Shown in pieces: positions 24,076 to 32,925 of a stretch of 64,000 nt of DNA. The notes beneath the pieces were generated by a model that saw only the letters and a list, made by a program, of their open reading frames with translations, did no database searches and had not been told where the DNA came from. The translations under genes were made by a program, and so were the position numbers. Origin of the DNA: Candidatus Saccharimonadota bacterium (GTDB lineage Bacteria; Patescibacteriota; Saccharimonadia; Saccharimonadales; Saccharimonadaceae); contig JAFUEB010000002.1 of assembly GCA_017464135.1 (NCBI GenBank), positions 62,001 to 126,000 on the forward strand, written 5' to 3'. Each line of letters begins with the position of its first letter. The stretch's first letter is position 1.

Positions 24076-25847
24076 TCTTTATCGTCAAGAAAAGCGCCAC
24101 TCTGCCTAGACCATAATTTGGCATATTCGCCTTTTCTCGCAAGTAATTTTTTATGCGTACCTTGTTCTACAACTTTCCCCTCATTTAAAACCACAATTTC
24201 ATCTAGGCCAGCAATTGTCGAAAGACGGTGCGCTACTACAATCGAAGTACGATTTTTCATTAGGTTTTTTAATGCATCCTGAATTAGCGCTTCGGATTCT
24301 GAATCCAAAGCCGACGTTGCCTCGTCAAGCACTAAAATTGGAGCATTTTTAAGAATTGCTCTTGCTATGGCAATTCTCTGTCTTTGACCGCCCGAAAGCT
24401 TTATTCCGCGCTCGCCCACCAGTGTTTCGTAACCATTTGGCAAGTCACGAATGAAACCGTCCGCATTTGCAAGCTTGGCCGCTTCTACAACTTCCTCTTT
24501 ACTTGCCCCGGGCTTACCATAAGAAATGTTTTCAAACACCGAACGATGAAACAAAGATGATTCTTGCGGTACATAAGCAATTGCTTCACGTAATGATTTC
24601 TGTGTTACATTGCGAATATCTTGACCGTCAATGGTGATTCCTCCACCAGTCACATCCGCAAAACGAAGTAACAACTTTGTTAATGTAGTTTTTCCGGAAC
24701 CGGATATTCCTACCAGCCCTACACTTTTTCCGGCCGGAATTATTAAATTGAAATTATCAAATAAAGCTGTCTTTTGCTCGGCGTGCTTAAAATTAATCTT
24801 ATTAAATATAATCTCAGCTTTTTCAACTTTCAAGGGTTTATCGGTTTTATCGTCAATAATATATGGCATATCTAAAATCTCCACCATTTCCTTAGCATCA
24901 CCGAATGCTCGATTCATTGTCCTAAGAATATGACCAAGCATCCACAAATGATCCATTAGTGACATAGATATTGTATACAAGAACACGGTATTCGCCACAC
25001 TAAGACCAAACCATTGCTGACTACAGATAATTAATATTACTATTACTACGAACGTAATTGTTTCAACCGTATTGAGGGCCGAATTTCTTACGAGCGACGC
25101 TTTTGCCATTCCAAATGTCGCATCGTGAGTTCGTTTAGTCGCTTTAGCAAAGCGTTTTCTCTCAAAACTCTCACGCGCGTACGACTTCACGCTTAAAACA
25201 TTCGTCACAGAATCGGCTAACTGTCCAGTTTGCTTATTTTCTGCCTCCGCTAACTCTTCTTCACGATAAGCATCACGGCGAAACATATAAAACGCAATAA
25301 ATACGAAGAAAATCGAGAATAGCACTAACACCAATGCAAACGGCGGACAAATCAAGAACGCCGTAATAATCGAATAAAATGCAATTAGAATTAGTGGAAA
25401 AACATCCCAAACGAAATTCGATTTAAAGTTAATAAATGCACCTGACAGCTTATTTGCCTGAGATGTAAGCGAACCGGAAAAATGATTACTATGAAAAGTC
25501 ATCGACTGATTAATCACCGCATTGAAAGCCAGTTGCGCTAAAAATTCTCCACCTTTAGCGTCAAGCGACCAATCTAGCCAATCAAGGATTCTAATTAAGA
25601 CAAGATTATTAAATGCCGCCGGTAGTAGCGTCAATAAAAGAATTCCGATATAATTATTTATTTCAAAATCACCAGCGCTAATTTGCCCGATAATTTCACT
25701 AGTTCCACGAGGCACTATTACATGTGCAATAAAAATCCAAATCGGAATTAAAAGAAGAATTAAAAATGTCCGAACTTTATTTTGCATCAATGCCATCCAA
25801 AAATAATGGAGTGTTCGTTTCAGATTAAACTTTTTCTTCTTCGCCAT
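24072..25847 (-). CDS. ABC exporter, fused permease-ATPase half-transporter
   Basis: A 591-residue half-transporter: an N-terminal six-helix exporter domain (about residues 1-320) and a C-terminal nucleotide-binding domain with Walker A (GISGSGKTTLTKLLLRF), signature (LSGGQRQRIAIARA), Walker B (ILVLDEATSALDSES) and H-loop (VAHRLSTI). It should dimerise and export a lipid, peptide or drug; the MsbA/MDR-like layout does not fix the substrate. The start at 25847 is preferred over 25865 because TATAAT (25854-25859) is six bases upstream and the protein then begins with a basic MAKKKKF. It converges on rarA with overlapping stops. Confidence 0.93.
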   Translation of the reverse strand: MAKKKKFNLKRTLHYFWMALMQNKVRTFLILLLIPIWIFIAHVIVPRGTSEIIGQISAGDFEINNYIGILLLTLLPAAFNNLVLIRILDWLDWSLDAKGGEFLAQLAFNAVINQSMTFHSNHFSGSLTSQANKLSGAFINFKSNFVWDVFPLILIAFYSIITAFLICPPFALVLVLFSIFFVFIAFYMFRRDAYREEELAEAENKQTGQLADSVTNVLSVKSYARESFERKRFAKATKRTHDATFGMAKASLVRNSALNTVETITFVVIVILIICSQQWFGLSVANTVFLYTISMSLMDHLWMLGHILRTMNRAFGDAKEMVEILDMPYIIDDKTDKPLKVEKAEIIFNKINFKHAEQKTALFDNFNLIIPAGKSVGLVGISGSGKTTLTKLLLRFADVTGGGITIDGQDIRNVTQKSLREAIAYVPQESSLFHRSVFENISYGKPGASKEEVVEAAKLANADGFIRDLPNGYETLVGERGIKLSGGQRQRIAIARAILKNAPILVLDEATSALDSESEALIQDALKNLMKNRTSIVVAHRLSTIAGLDEIVVLNEGKVVEQGTHKKLLARKGEYAKLWSRQSGAFLDDKD

Positions 25848-25907
25848 ATCAAAATTATAGCACATCCACTTATCTCTATTAGGATAAGAGTATGATATAA
25901 TATTTTT

Positions 25908-27260
25908 ATGAGCAAATTAGAGGATATAGTAAGTTTATGCAAGCGCCGTGGATTTATTTTTCCAGGGAGCGATGTCTATGGCGGTATGGCCGGTACGTGG
26001 GACTTTGGTCCACTCGGTGTTACGCTAAAAAAGAAAATAATGGATGCTTGGTGGGAGTTCTTCGTCGAGAACCGCGATGATATGTATGGCGTTGATGCTG
26101 CTATCATCATGAACCCAAGAACTTGGGTTGCTTCTGGTCACGTGGCCACTTTTGCCGATCCACTAGTTGAGTGTAAAGAATGTAAATCCCGTTTTCGTGC
26201 TGACAAAATCGCTGACGGCATCACTGAATCCGTCACTACAGAAGAATTCTTAGCCACTCATACCAAATGTCCAGTCTGTGGCAAAGAAAACTGGGGCCCG
26301 ATTCGCAAATTTAATATGATGTTCTCTACTCACGTGGGTGCTGTACTTCCAGAGGATACTTCCGAAAACAAAGAACTCGCCGAGAAATCAATTGCTTACC
26401 TTCGTCCAGAAACTGCTCAGGGCATTTTCACGAATTACAAAAATATCATTGATACGATTTATCCAAGCCTACCATTTGGTATCGCTCAACAAGGTAAGGC
26501 CTTCCGCAACGAAATTTCGCCACGCGACTTTATCCTCCGCGACCGCGAATGTAGCCAAATGGAAATTGAATATTTCGTCGCCCCTACTACTTGGGAAGAA
26601 AACTTCGAAAAGATGCGCCAGCTTCAGCACGAATTCCTCGAAAAAATCGTTGGGCTTCCGGCTAAAAATATCCACGAATACGATGTCCCAGCCGAAGATC
26701 GTGCTCACTACAGTAAACGCACTATAGATTTTATGTTTGATTATCCAAACGGCGAAGAAGAATTAATGGGCCTCGCCTATCGTACTGATTTTGACCTCTC
26801 AAATATCGCTCGCGAATCTGGCAAATCCATGGATTACCGCGACAAAGTTACTGGTGAAGTCTTTATCCCACACGTGATTGAACCTTCAATCGGCGTTGAG
26901 CGTCTCTTCCTCGCTGTTCTCTCGACCGCTTATTCCGAAGACGAAGTTAATGGCGAAAAGCGCGTCGTTCTTAAACTTGCCGAGAATCTCGCACCATATC
27001 GTTTCTGCGTTTCCCCACTTCTAAAGAACAAGCCAGAACTCGTCGAAAAAGCGAAGACCGTTTATGACCAGCTTCGCAAGAAGTATGGTAACGTCACTTG
27101 GGACGATTCCGGCAACATCGGTAAGCGCTATCGCAAGCAAGATGAAATCGGTACGCCAAAATGTGTCGTAATCGACTTCGACACTCTCGAAGATGACACC
27201 GTCACCGTGCGCGACCGCGACACAACCGAACAAACTCGTGTTAAAATCGCTGATTTATAA
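25908..27260 (+). CDS. glyS: Glycyl-tRNA synthetase, homodimeric class II type
   Basis: This is the alpha2-type GlyRS (as in Mycoplasma, Actinobacteria and eukaryotes), not the alpha2-beta2 bacterial type. The 450-residue protein starts with the characteristic RRGFIFPGSDVYGGMAGTWD, has a small Cys-pair insertion (VECKECKSRF ... TKCPVCGKENW) that may bind zinc, motif 2 (GKAFRNEISPRDFILRDREC), motif 3 (IEPSIGVERLFLAVL) and a C-terminal anticodon-binding domain. TATAAT (25896-25901) is six bases before the ATG. It must charge tRNA-Gly, including the unusual tRNA-Gly(GCC) at 59691-59767. Confidence 0.96.
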   Translation: MSKLEDIVSLCKRRGFIFPGSDVYGGMAGTWDFGPLGVTLKKKIMDAWWEFFVENRDDMYGVDAAIIMNPRTWVASGHVATFADPLVECKECKSRFRADKIADGITESVTTEEFLATHTKCPVCGKENWGPIRKFNMMFSTHVGAVLPEDTSENKELAEKSIAYLRPETAQGIFTNYKNIIDTIYPSLPFGIAQQGKAFRNEISPRDFILRDRECSQMEIEYFVAPTTWEENFEKMRQLQHEFLEKIVGLPAKNIHEYDVPAEDRAHYSKRTIDFMFDYPNGEEELMGLAYRTDFDLSNIARESGKSMDYRDKVTGEVFIPHVIEPSIGVERLFLAVLSTAYSEDEVNGEKRVVLKLAENLAPYRFCVSPLLKNKPELVEKAKTVYDQLRKKYGNVTWDDSGNIGKRYRKQDEIGTPKCVVIDFDTLEDDTVTVRDRDTTEQTRVKIADL

Positions 27261-27295
27261 CTATTTATGGTAAAATAATATTAATAGGAGGTAAA

Positions 27296-27841
27296 ATGAC
27301 TGAAGAAGTTAGAGAAAAAAAGAAGCTTAATAAGAATTTGTTGGTTGCAATTATTGGCGTTGCTGCTGCCGCTATCACAGTTTTAGTACTAGTCCTAGTG
27401 CTTGGTCGCGGAAATGGCGAATTAAATGAAAGCTGGTTCAAGTCTGATGGCTCAAAATTAGTCTTAACCATCGAATCCGATCCATCCATGGTGGCGGAAA
27501 ACGAACAAACTCCAATTAATTCCCACCTTGTCTACACCTATTCTGGCGAAACTGTTACTGGTCTCAAGGTTTACTACCAATACGAGAACCCAGTTAAGGC
27601 CCAATCTGCTTACGAAACTTTGCATGATTCCAACAATGGCCAATACAAAGATGTGTTAATTGATGGTCGCTATGTCATTCTCGTTGCTGTCGACTCTGAA
27701 TATGAGCACCTCAAAGCATCCGATGTGAAGCAACAAATCGACTTCATGGAAATGATGAAGGGTACCACTTCTGTCGATCCATCCGATAGTAGCGAAGCAG
27801 CTCCAATTGAACCCGTCGAAGCCCCAGCTGAAGCTGAGTAA
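27296..27841 (+). CDS. Single-pass membrane protein with YFKSDG-like domain (paralogue 1)
   Basis: A basic N terminus, one transmembrane helix (about residues 17-40) and an extracytoplasmic domain starting ESWFKSDGSKLVLTIESD, followed by a Pro/Glu/Ala tail. The same order, including YTYSGETVTGLKVYYQYENP and an alpha segment, recurs in the protein at 28583-29077 (SSYFKSDGMKLVLSMNKD, YYTGNTINNVRVFFAYDT), so the two are paralogues. I know no name for this domain. It has a good Shine-Dalgarno sequence (AGGAGGT) and a TAAAAT at 27271-27276. Its terminator is shared with ppa, which lies between the two copies. Function unknown. Confidence 0.85.
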   Translation: MTEEVREKKKLNKNLLVAIIGVAAAAITVLVLVLVLGRGNGELNESWFKSDGSKLVLTIESDPSMVAENEQTPINSHLVYTYSGETVTGLKVYYQYENPVKAQSAYETLHDSNNGQYKDVLIDGRYVILVAVDSEYEHLKASDVKQQIDFMEMMKGTTSVDPSDSSEAAPIEPVEAPAEAE

Positions 27842-27847
27842 AACAAA

Positions 27848-27879
27848 AAAAATACTCCCTTTCGGGAGTATTTTTTTAA
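27848..27879. terminator. Bidirectional terminator
   Basis: AATACTCCC-TTTC-GGGAGTATT flanked by A-rich and T-rich runs. It separates the convergent 27296-27841 gene and ppa. Confidence 0.88.
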
Positions 27880-27885
27880 TATCTA

Positions 27886-28524
27886 TTATTTAGCTTCGTT
27901 GATAGCTTTTTTAGCTGCATCAACCGCATCGCTTAAAGCTTCTTTAGCTTCTTCTACGGCACCTTTTACGCTCTTCTTAACTTTAAGTTCTGGATGAGCG
28001 TCTTCGTAACGTTCAATGGAAGCAGCAATAACTTTCTTAGCTGATTCTACATCTTCAAATCCCTTAACCTCAGTCGTGCCAGGTTTCTTCAAATCCTTAT
28101 AATGATTAAAGTGGAATTCAATTTGTTTCAAAGTTTGCTTTGGCAAGTCTTCAAGCTTTTCATAGCAATCACCATTGTTACGATCGTCGGCTGGTACACA
28201 GATGATTTTATCATCAACTTCACCACCATCCACAAATTTCATCACGCCAAGGATTCTTGCCTTCATCCAAATGCCAGTCGTAAGTGGTTGATCGGTAATC
28301 ATTAAGACATCAAGCTCATCGCCATCTTCATCAATCGTTTGTGGAATAAAGCCGTAGTTGCATGGCTTTGCAAATGCCATTGGCTCAACACGATCGAGCA
28401 TAAAGCAAGCGTGCTCGCGGTCCCATTCAATCTTGTGGTTTGAGCCGGTTGGAATTTCAATCACGACGTTGAGTTCGCCCTTTTTGTAATCCCCTGGTGT
28501 CAATACTTTATTAAAGTCTGCCAT
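27886..28524 (-). CDS. ppa: Inorganic pyrophosphatase (family I) with C-terminal extension
   Basis: Hydrolyses pyrophosphate to phosphate, pulling biosynthetic reactions forward. The core (about residues 10-165) has the family I metal-binding signature DEDGDELDVLMI and conserved EIPTGSNHKIEWD and CNYGFIPQT segments. About 40 residues past the usual end lies an Ala/Lys/Glu-rich helix (VKKSVKGAVEEAKEALSDAV and onwards), not normal for the family and perhaps a coiled-coil or tether. It has a Shine-Dalgarno sequence (AGGAGATATT) and a TATAAT further upstream, so it has a true leader. It sits between two paralogous membrane proteins. Confidence 0.95.
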   Translation of the reverse strand: MADFNKVLTPGDYKKGELNVVIEIPTGSNHKIEWDREHACFMLDRVEPMAFAKPCNYGFIPQTIDEDGDELDVLMITDQPLTTGIWMKARILGVMKFVDGGEVDDKIICVPADDRNNGDCYEKLEDLPKQTLKQIEFHFNHYKDLKKPGTTEVKGFEDVESAKKVIAASIERYEDAHPELKVKKSVKGAVEEAKEALSDAVDAAKKAINEAK

Positions 28525-28582
28525 AATATCTCCTATGTTTTTATATAGGTTATATTATAACATATTTTACAGAATATTCAGT

Positions 28583-29077
28583 TTAGTTTTCACTGAGCTC
28601 GATTGCGCCACCGGCTGCCGTCATACTAGCGATATTGTCTTTGACTTTTTCCGTGGTTAAATCACTATACTGATCAGAACTTAATTCAAAAATCACATAT
28701 TTACCTTGAAGTTTTTTCTTGAGCGCCCAGTTTTTACCATCCATCGAAATGTTATTATAGGCCGTTCTCGCTTCATTTTTAGTATCATAAGCAAAGAAAA
28801 CTCTGACATTATTAATCGTATTCCCAGTATAGTAATACACGACATGCGTGACATCCGCTTCGTAATCACTGTCATCAAATGATGCGATATCTTTATTCAT
28901 CGAAAGCACCAGTTTCATGCCATCGGATTTAAAATAGGAACTATCCAGTCTATTGATGGCTTGTAGATTCATACCTACGCCAACCATCACTGCCACTAAA
29001 ATAAAAACACTCGTGATAATCATCGCAATTGCAAAATCTTCACGAAACTCTATTGTGCGCTTCGGTAATACGCTCAT
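28583..29077 (-). CDS. Single-pass membrane protein with YFKSDG-like domain (paralogue 2)
   Basis: 164 residues: a short basic N terminus, one transmembrane helix (about residues 15-38) and an extracytoplasmic domain beginning SSYFKSDGMKLVLSMNKD. Paralogue of 27296-27841, with matching motifs in the same order but without the acidic Pro/Ala tail. A TAAAAT (29084-29089) is six bases before the ATG, so it is leaderless, whereas its paralogue uses a Shine-Dalgarno sequence. It is downstream of recO on the same strand. Function unknown. Confidence 0.84.
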   Translation of the reverse strand: MSVLPKRTIEFREDFAIAMIITSVFILVAVMVGVGMNLQAINRLDSSYFKSDGMKLVLSMNKDIASFDDSDYEADVTHVVYYYTGNTINNVRVFFAYDTKNEARTAYNNISMDGKNWALKKKLQGKYVIFELSSDQYSDLTTEKVKDNIASMTAAGGAIELSEN

Positions 29078-29097
29078 GCTTTTATTTTATCATACTT

Positions 29098-29772
29098 TTA
29101 CTGTTTCGCGATAATTCTTGCAAATTTTAAAAGTAGCGACGCGTAGCTATCGTAACCTTTTACTCTTGCTGCAATTTCTAATTTATTTGTCATCATAAGT
29201 CGGAGCATCTTGATTTCATCCGCCCCGAATTCGCCATTCTCTTTTTTGCAAAAAGCCGACTCCGACACATCCCACACGTAATTCTCGTCCGGCGATAATT
29301 TCTCACCTTTTTCGTCACGATACAAATTAATATCCTCGCCAGTTTCTTTCGTGAGGTTAATTAAAAACCACGCCTCGACAAGCGCCGGACTCGCTCCGTC
29401 GTTTAAAGCCTTCAGACTTTCGTCTGTAATTTCAAAGAATCTCGGCGAGTCCGAATGCTCCGCCGCTAAACTAATCTTTTTTAAAATCATCGATGCCAGT
29501 TCCATTCGGTTGTAATCCTTTAGCAGATTTTCATAGAACCGGAGCATTTTTGCGCTCGTAATCGTGCCGAATTCACCCTTACCTTTATGGATAGTCAGCT
29601 CTGCAAGTGAGAACATCTCCACTCCACCCGCGAGTTTCGATTTTTCTTTTCTTACACCTTTTGCAATCGCCGAGATTTTCCCAACCGGCGTAATTAAATT
29701 GAGAATCCGATCCGCTTCGCCATAATTCGTTCGACGAAGCACATAACTCTTAGTTTTAATCTCATTTTGCAT
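29098..29772 (-). CDS. recO: DNA repair protein RecO
   Basis: RecO helps load RecA on SSB-coated DNA. The 224-residue protein has the N-terminal OB-fold (KSYVLRRTNYGEADRILNLI, then GKISAIAKGVRKEKSKLAGG) and an alpha-helical C-terminal part. Only one cysteine is present, so the four-cysteine zinc site of many RecO proteins is missing. It overlaps the response-regulator gene by 11 bases. Gene order is histidine kinase, regulator, recO, all minus strand. Confidence 0.9.
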   Translation of the reverse strand: MQNEIKTKSYVLRRTNYGEADRILNLITPVGKISAIAKGVRKEKSKLAGGVEMFSLAELTIHKGKGEFGTITSAKMLRFYENLLKDYNRMELASMILKKISLAAEHSDSPRFFEITDESLKALNDGASPALVEAWFLINLTKETGEDINLYRDEKGEKLSPDENYVWDVSESAFCKKENGEFGADEIKMLRLMMTNKLEIAARVKGYDSYASLLLKFARIIAKQ

Positions 29773-30106
29773 AGTACTTCACCAATGCTTTAATATCCTT
29801 CGGTGTCATGTCATCCTTTGAGAGCACTTTCACCACGCCATACACTGACAAATCTTTATCCGACAAATCTAGCGACGTCACAATTACCACCGGAATTTTC
29901 GCCGTGTCATCATAAGAAATCATCTCATTTAAAAAAGTGAAGCCGTCCGGCCCATCAAGCAAAATATCGAGAAAGATTAATTTCGGAATATTCCCCTTGA
30001 TAATCTCATCCATCGCTTCAATCGCGTTCGAGAAAACTTTCGCATCTCCAGCCGCGTTCGCAATGCACTCAGCCATTATTTCATCATCATCAATTACAAA
30101 AATCAT
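29762..30106 (-). CDS. Single-domain response regulator
   Basis: A 114-residue receiver domain: acidic pocket VIDDDE (residues 4-9), phospho-acceptor Asp in IFLDILLDGPDGFTF (about residue 47), switch Thr in VVIVTSLD and conserved Lys in VLSKDD. No DNA-binding or output domain follows, so it should act like CheY or Spo0F, by protein contact or as a relay. AGGAG lies upstream of the ATG within the gap after the kinase gene. Output is unknown, and overlap with recO does not imply a repair role. Confidence 0.92.
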   Translation of the reverse strand: MIFVIDDDEIMAECIANAAGDAKVFSNAIEAMDEIIKGNIPKLIFLDILLDGPDGFTFLNEMISYDDTAKIPVVIVTSLDLSDKDLSVYGVVKVLSKDDMTPKDIKALVKYYAK

Positions 30107-30114
30107 CTTCGCTC

Positions 30115-30795
30115 CTAAAACAAACTAGCCTGCTTCGATTTCATTAAATCGACATAAAAACTCGTCCCATCCCGATGACGAATCGCACCCACCTCAGCAT
30201 TCATGTAATGTGAAAATTTTGAAGCAATAAATAATCCGAGCCCCGATGAACCTGGGCGCATCGCAATCGAAGTTGGTTTCTCCATAAATCCGCGATTCAT
30301 TTCTCGCCACACATCCGTTGGAAGTTCTGGCCCAAAATCTCTCACTACCACGCGCACACGGTCATTTTTATCCTTCACCATGAGTTCCGAGCGCGTTTCT
30401 GCCCCGGAATAATGCATTGCATTGAGTAGAAAGTTATAAATCACACCATGAAGTAACTCGCGATTTGCAATCACGAGTTGCGAACGATTGGAATACTTAA
30501 TCGATAAATCTCTCTTGTTGTATTTAAAGAGATGCATGAGTTCTCTAGTTACATCATCACAAATTGGACGCACTGCTACCGGCTCCATCACAAAGAGTCC
30601 ATCTTCTAGTCTTCGCACCTTGGTTAGATCATTAACTTGCCGAATCGCACGTTCAGAAACACTCACCATTTCATCCCTGATTCGTTCGTCACTTGCACCC
30701 ACACCTTCAAACGAGAGGGCTAGCTGGCGTAGTACCGCGAGCGGAGCTTTGAGCTCATGCGCCGCTACCAAAATACCATCTACCTCCACATTCAT
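30115..30795 (-). CDS. Soluble sensorless histidine kinase
   Basis: 226 residues with no membrane segment or sensor domain: it begins directly at the dimerisation/H-box helix (VAAHELKAPLAVLRQLAL, His near residue 13), then the N box (GVIYNFLLNAMHYSG), G1 (VVVRDFGPELP) and G2 (PGSSGLGLFIASKF). It probably senses through partner proteins or not at all. TATAAT (30802-30807) is six bases before the ATG, so it is leaderless. It is followed by its likely partner, the single-domain regulator. Confidence 0.92.
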   Translation of the reverse strand: MNVEVDGILVAAHELKAPLAVLRQLALSFEGVGASDERIRDEMVSVSERAIRQVNDLTKVRRLEDGLFVMEPVAVRPICDDVTRELMHLFKYNKRDLSIKYSNRSQLVIANRELLHGVIYNFLLNAMHYSGAETRSELMVKDKNDRVRVVVRDFGPELPTDVWREMNRGFMEKPTSIAMRPGSSGLGLFIASKFSHYMNAEVGAIRHRDGTSFYVDLMKSKQASLF

Positions 30796-30812
30796 ATCTT
30801 GATTATAGCATA

Positions 30813-31586
30813 CTAAGCGTTGAAGGTGACTGAATCGAGAATCTTGTTGAAGTCTGACTCAAAGAGAATCGAATCGGTTTGAAGAATCGCAGTTTTATCG
30901 CGAATCTTAAAAACGACAATGTAACCACTGAATTCAGTATTTGGAATTGTGCCAGTGTATTTGTTAGCAGTAGCGCCATTCTTGAGCGTGATAGATTCAA
31001 CTGACAAATTCGAATTCTTCTTCTCGAGTGCTTTCTGGTATTCTGCTACGACTGTTTCGAAAGCTTTGTCGCGAATCTTGACGCGAAGACCATAAAGCGA
31101 GTTTTTACTAGCAGTTGATTCGACTTCGCTCGGATTAAGATAGGCTTCAAAATCACCCGAAGTTTTAAGCAAATCGCTTGCGATATAAACGCTCCAGGTC
31201 TTTGGATATTTGAACGAAAGTTCGCCATAATCTACCGGACCAGCAAACGTCTTATACGGATACTTTTCGCGTTCCGCAAAGTCTTTTTGATCCTTCTGAT
31301 ATTGTTCATCTTTCGCATCAGCCACTGCTACATCAATCTGACTTTGAACATCAGTGTTAATCTCATTGTATTGATTCAAGAAGTAAATAAATAGACAAAT
31401 AAATGCAACGGTCGTAAGACCAAGAATCACAATCGCAATCGTCTTAATTAAACTATTTGGATCTCCATATTTTTTCGGCCCCACATCCGGTGGTAAAACT
31501 GGCTGCGGTGGCGTAATTGGAGATAAGACTGGTGATTGCATTACGGGTACATTTTGTTGTACTGGTGGCATCATTTGATTATCCAT
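30813..31586 (-). CDS. Single-pass membrane protein with Pro-rich cytosolic tail
   Basis: Not recognised by name. The 257-residue protein has a Met/Gln/Pro/Val-rich N terminus (about residues 1-45, repeated PP and PV pairs), one transmembrane helix (about 48-72), a charged helical spacer and a C-terminal extracytoplasmic domain containing GELSFKYPKTWSVYIASD, reminiscent of PsbP/DUF1795-like folds. The Pro-rich tail would be cytosolic. TATAAT (31593-31598) is six bases before the ATG. It lies between xseB and the histidine kinase and could be a cell-surface input to the kinase, but there is no direct evidence. Confidence 0.82.
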   Translation of the reverse strand: MDNQMMPPVQQNVPVMQSPVLSPITPPQPVLPPDVGPKKYGDPNSLIKTIAIVILGLTTVAFICLFIYFLNQYNEINTDVQSQIDVAVADAKDEQYQKDQKDFAEREKYPYKTFAGPVDYGELSFKYPKTWSVYIASDLLKTSGDFEAYLNPSEVESTASKNSLYGLRVKIRDKAFETVVAEYQKALEKKNSNLSVESITLKNGATANKYTGTIPNTEFSGYIVVFKIRDKTAILQTDSILFESDFNKILDSVTFNA

Positions 31587-31601
31587 AAGTTTATTATACC
31601 A

Positions 31602-31799
31602 TTATTTACTAAAATCTTCAGACAAAACTTCGATTTCGTTCTTTAATTCGTTTAAATCTTTCTTGATATCGTTTGCGAGCGCCATCGCATCCTTGTAACG
31701 CTCTGCCGATTCTTCCAATTTGAAATCATCCGAATAGAACCAACCCGTCTTCTTGTCGAGTTCTTCCATCTTCTTATTTAGTGACATTTTTTCGCTCAT
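31602..31799 (-). CDS. xseB: Exodeoxyribonuclease VII small subunit
   Basis: 65 residues, almost wholly helical, with the XseB pattern (MEELDKKTGWFYSDDFKLEE, then SAERYKDAMALANDIKKDL). It assembles with XseA into the single-strand exonuclease VII. It overlaps the 3' end of xseA by 26 bases, so translation is coupled. Confidence 0.9.
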   Translation of the reverse strand: MSEKMSLNKKMEELDKKTGWFYSDDFKLEESAERYKDAMALANDIKKDLNELKNEIEVLSEDFSK

Positions 31800-32925
31800 G
31801 TATCTCCTTTACTTCAGCCGTTATCTCTTTATCAAATGTTGTAATATTAATAGCACTACCCGGAGAAACTTTGCCCGACAAAATCGCATAGCCTTGCCTT
31901 AATACTTTTTCCGGATTTAAAGCCTCGAGAATCTTGACTTTCTGAAATAGCATGTTGTGATAAAAATCAATTTTCTGCTTTAAAAATCTACGAATATTAT
32001 CAAATGGCTGATCTACTCTCTCAAGTGCCGCATCAATCTTGTTATAAATAATCGATTCGGCTCGCGAGACGGACATATCTACCGTATAACCGACTGCTTC
32101 TCGGTCTGGCGTCAACATCTCGGCTGCATTTGATGGCGTTGAAGCTCGCACATCAGCCGCAAGATCCGCAAGACTTTCATCGACTTCGTGTCCAATTCCC
32201 GTAATCACCGGAATCTTCGAAGCCGCAATTGCACGCACCAACTCTTCGTCGTTAAAACAAGACAAATCATCCGCCGAGCCACCACCACGCAAAATGGCAA
32301 TTACTTGCACTTCTGAACGTTCATTGAAATACTTAAGTGCCCGAATGATTTGATCCGGCGCATCCATCCCCTGCACCTGTGTGTGCGCTACTTGGACATG
32401 AATACCACCCCACCTCGCGTTCAGAATCTTCACGAAATCCGCATAGCCAGCCGCGCCCGTGCTCGAAATCACACCAAGTTTTATTAGGTCTTTCGGCAGT
32501 TCACGCTTTTTCTCCGGCGCAAACAAACCTTCATCCGATAATTTCTTCTTTAATAATTCAAACGCCTTCTTAATACTACCATCGCCCACCGGTTTAATTG
32601 CCGAAACCGTAAACGAGAACTTTCCCCATTTCGTGACTTTCGGTACACCCCGTACTACAATTTTCATACCATCTTCAAGCGGCACACGAAGCTGGTAAAT
32701 CGACATAAAACAAGAAATGCTCGACTCCTCGTCTTTTAGATCAAAAAACACCCATTTGCCTTGGTTTACTTTATAACTCGCCACTTCACCAACAAGAAGC
32801 GCACCCTCGTAGGCATATTCCAAAGTCTGATTCATTGCCGCAATCAAGGTGGACGGCGTGAACCTTGGCGGTTCACCCGGAATCGGGATATCAGCTTTTG
32901 CTGTCTTTAGCGGACTTATCGTCAT
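31774..32925 (-). CDS. xseA: Exodeoxyribonuclease VII large subunit
   Basis: 383 residues with an N-terminal OB-fold (LIAAMNQTLEYAYEGALLVG, then KGKWVFFDLKDEESSISCFM-like segment; the sequence reads QGKWVFFDLKDEESS) and a catalytic core with LGVISSTGAAGYADFVKIL, AILRGGGSADDLSCFNDE and GIGHEVDESLADLAADVRAS. XseA with XseB degrades single-stranded DNA in both directions. Its start lies within the flippase-like gene (35-base overlap) and its end within xseB, a compressed three-gene operon from the promoter at 33968-33973. It is shorter than typical XseA (about 400-450). Confidence 0.94.
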   Translation of the reverse strand: MTISPLKTAKADIPIPGEPPRFTPSTLIAAMNQTLEYAYEGALLVGEVASYKVNQGKWVFFDLKDEESSISCFMSIYQLRVPLEDGMKIVVRGVPKVTKWGKFSFTVSAIKPVGDGSIKKAFELLKKKLSDEGLFAPEKKRELPKDLIKLGVISSTGAAGYADFVKILNARWGGIHVQVAHTQVQGMDAPDQIIRALKYFNERSEVQVIAILRGGGSADDLSCFNDEELVRAIAASKIPVITGIGHEVDESLADLAADVRASTPSNAAEMLTPDREAVGYTVDMSVSRAESIIYNKIDAALERVDQPFDNIRRFLKQKIDFYHNMLFQKVKILEALNPEKVLRQGYAILSGKVSPGSAINITTFDKEITAEVKEIHERKNVTK

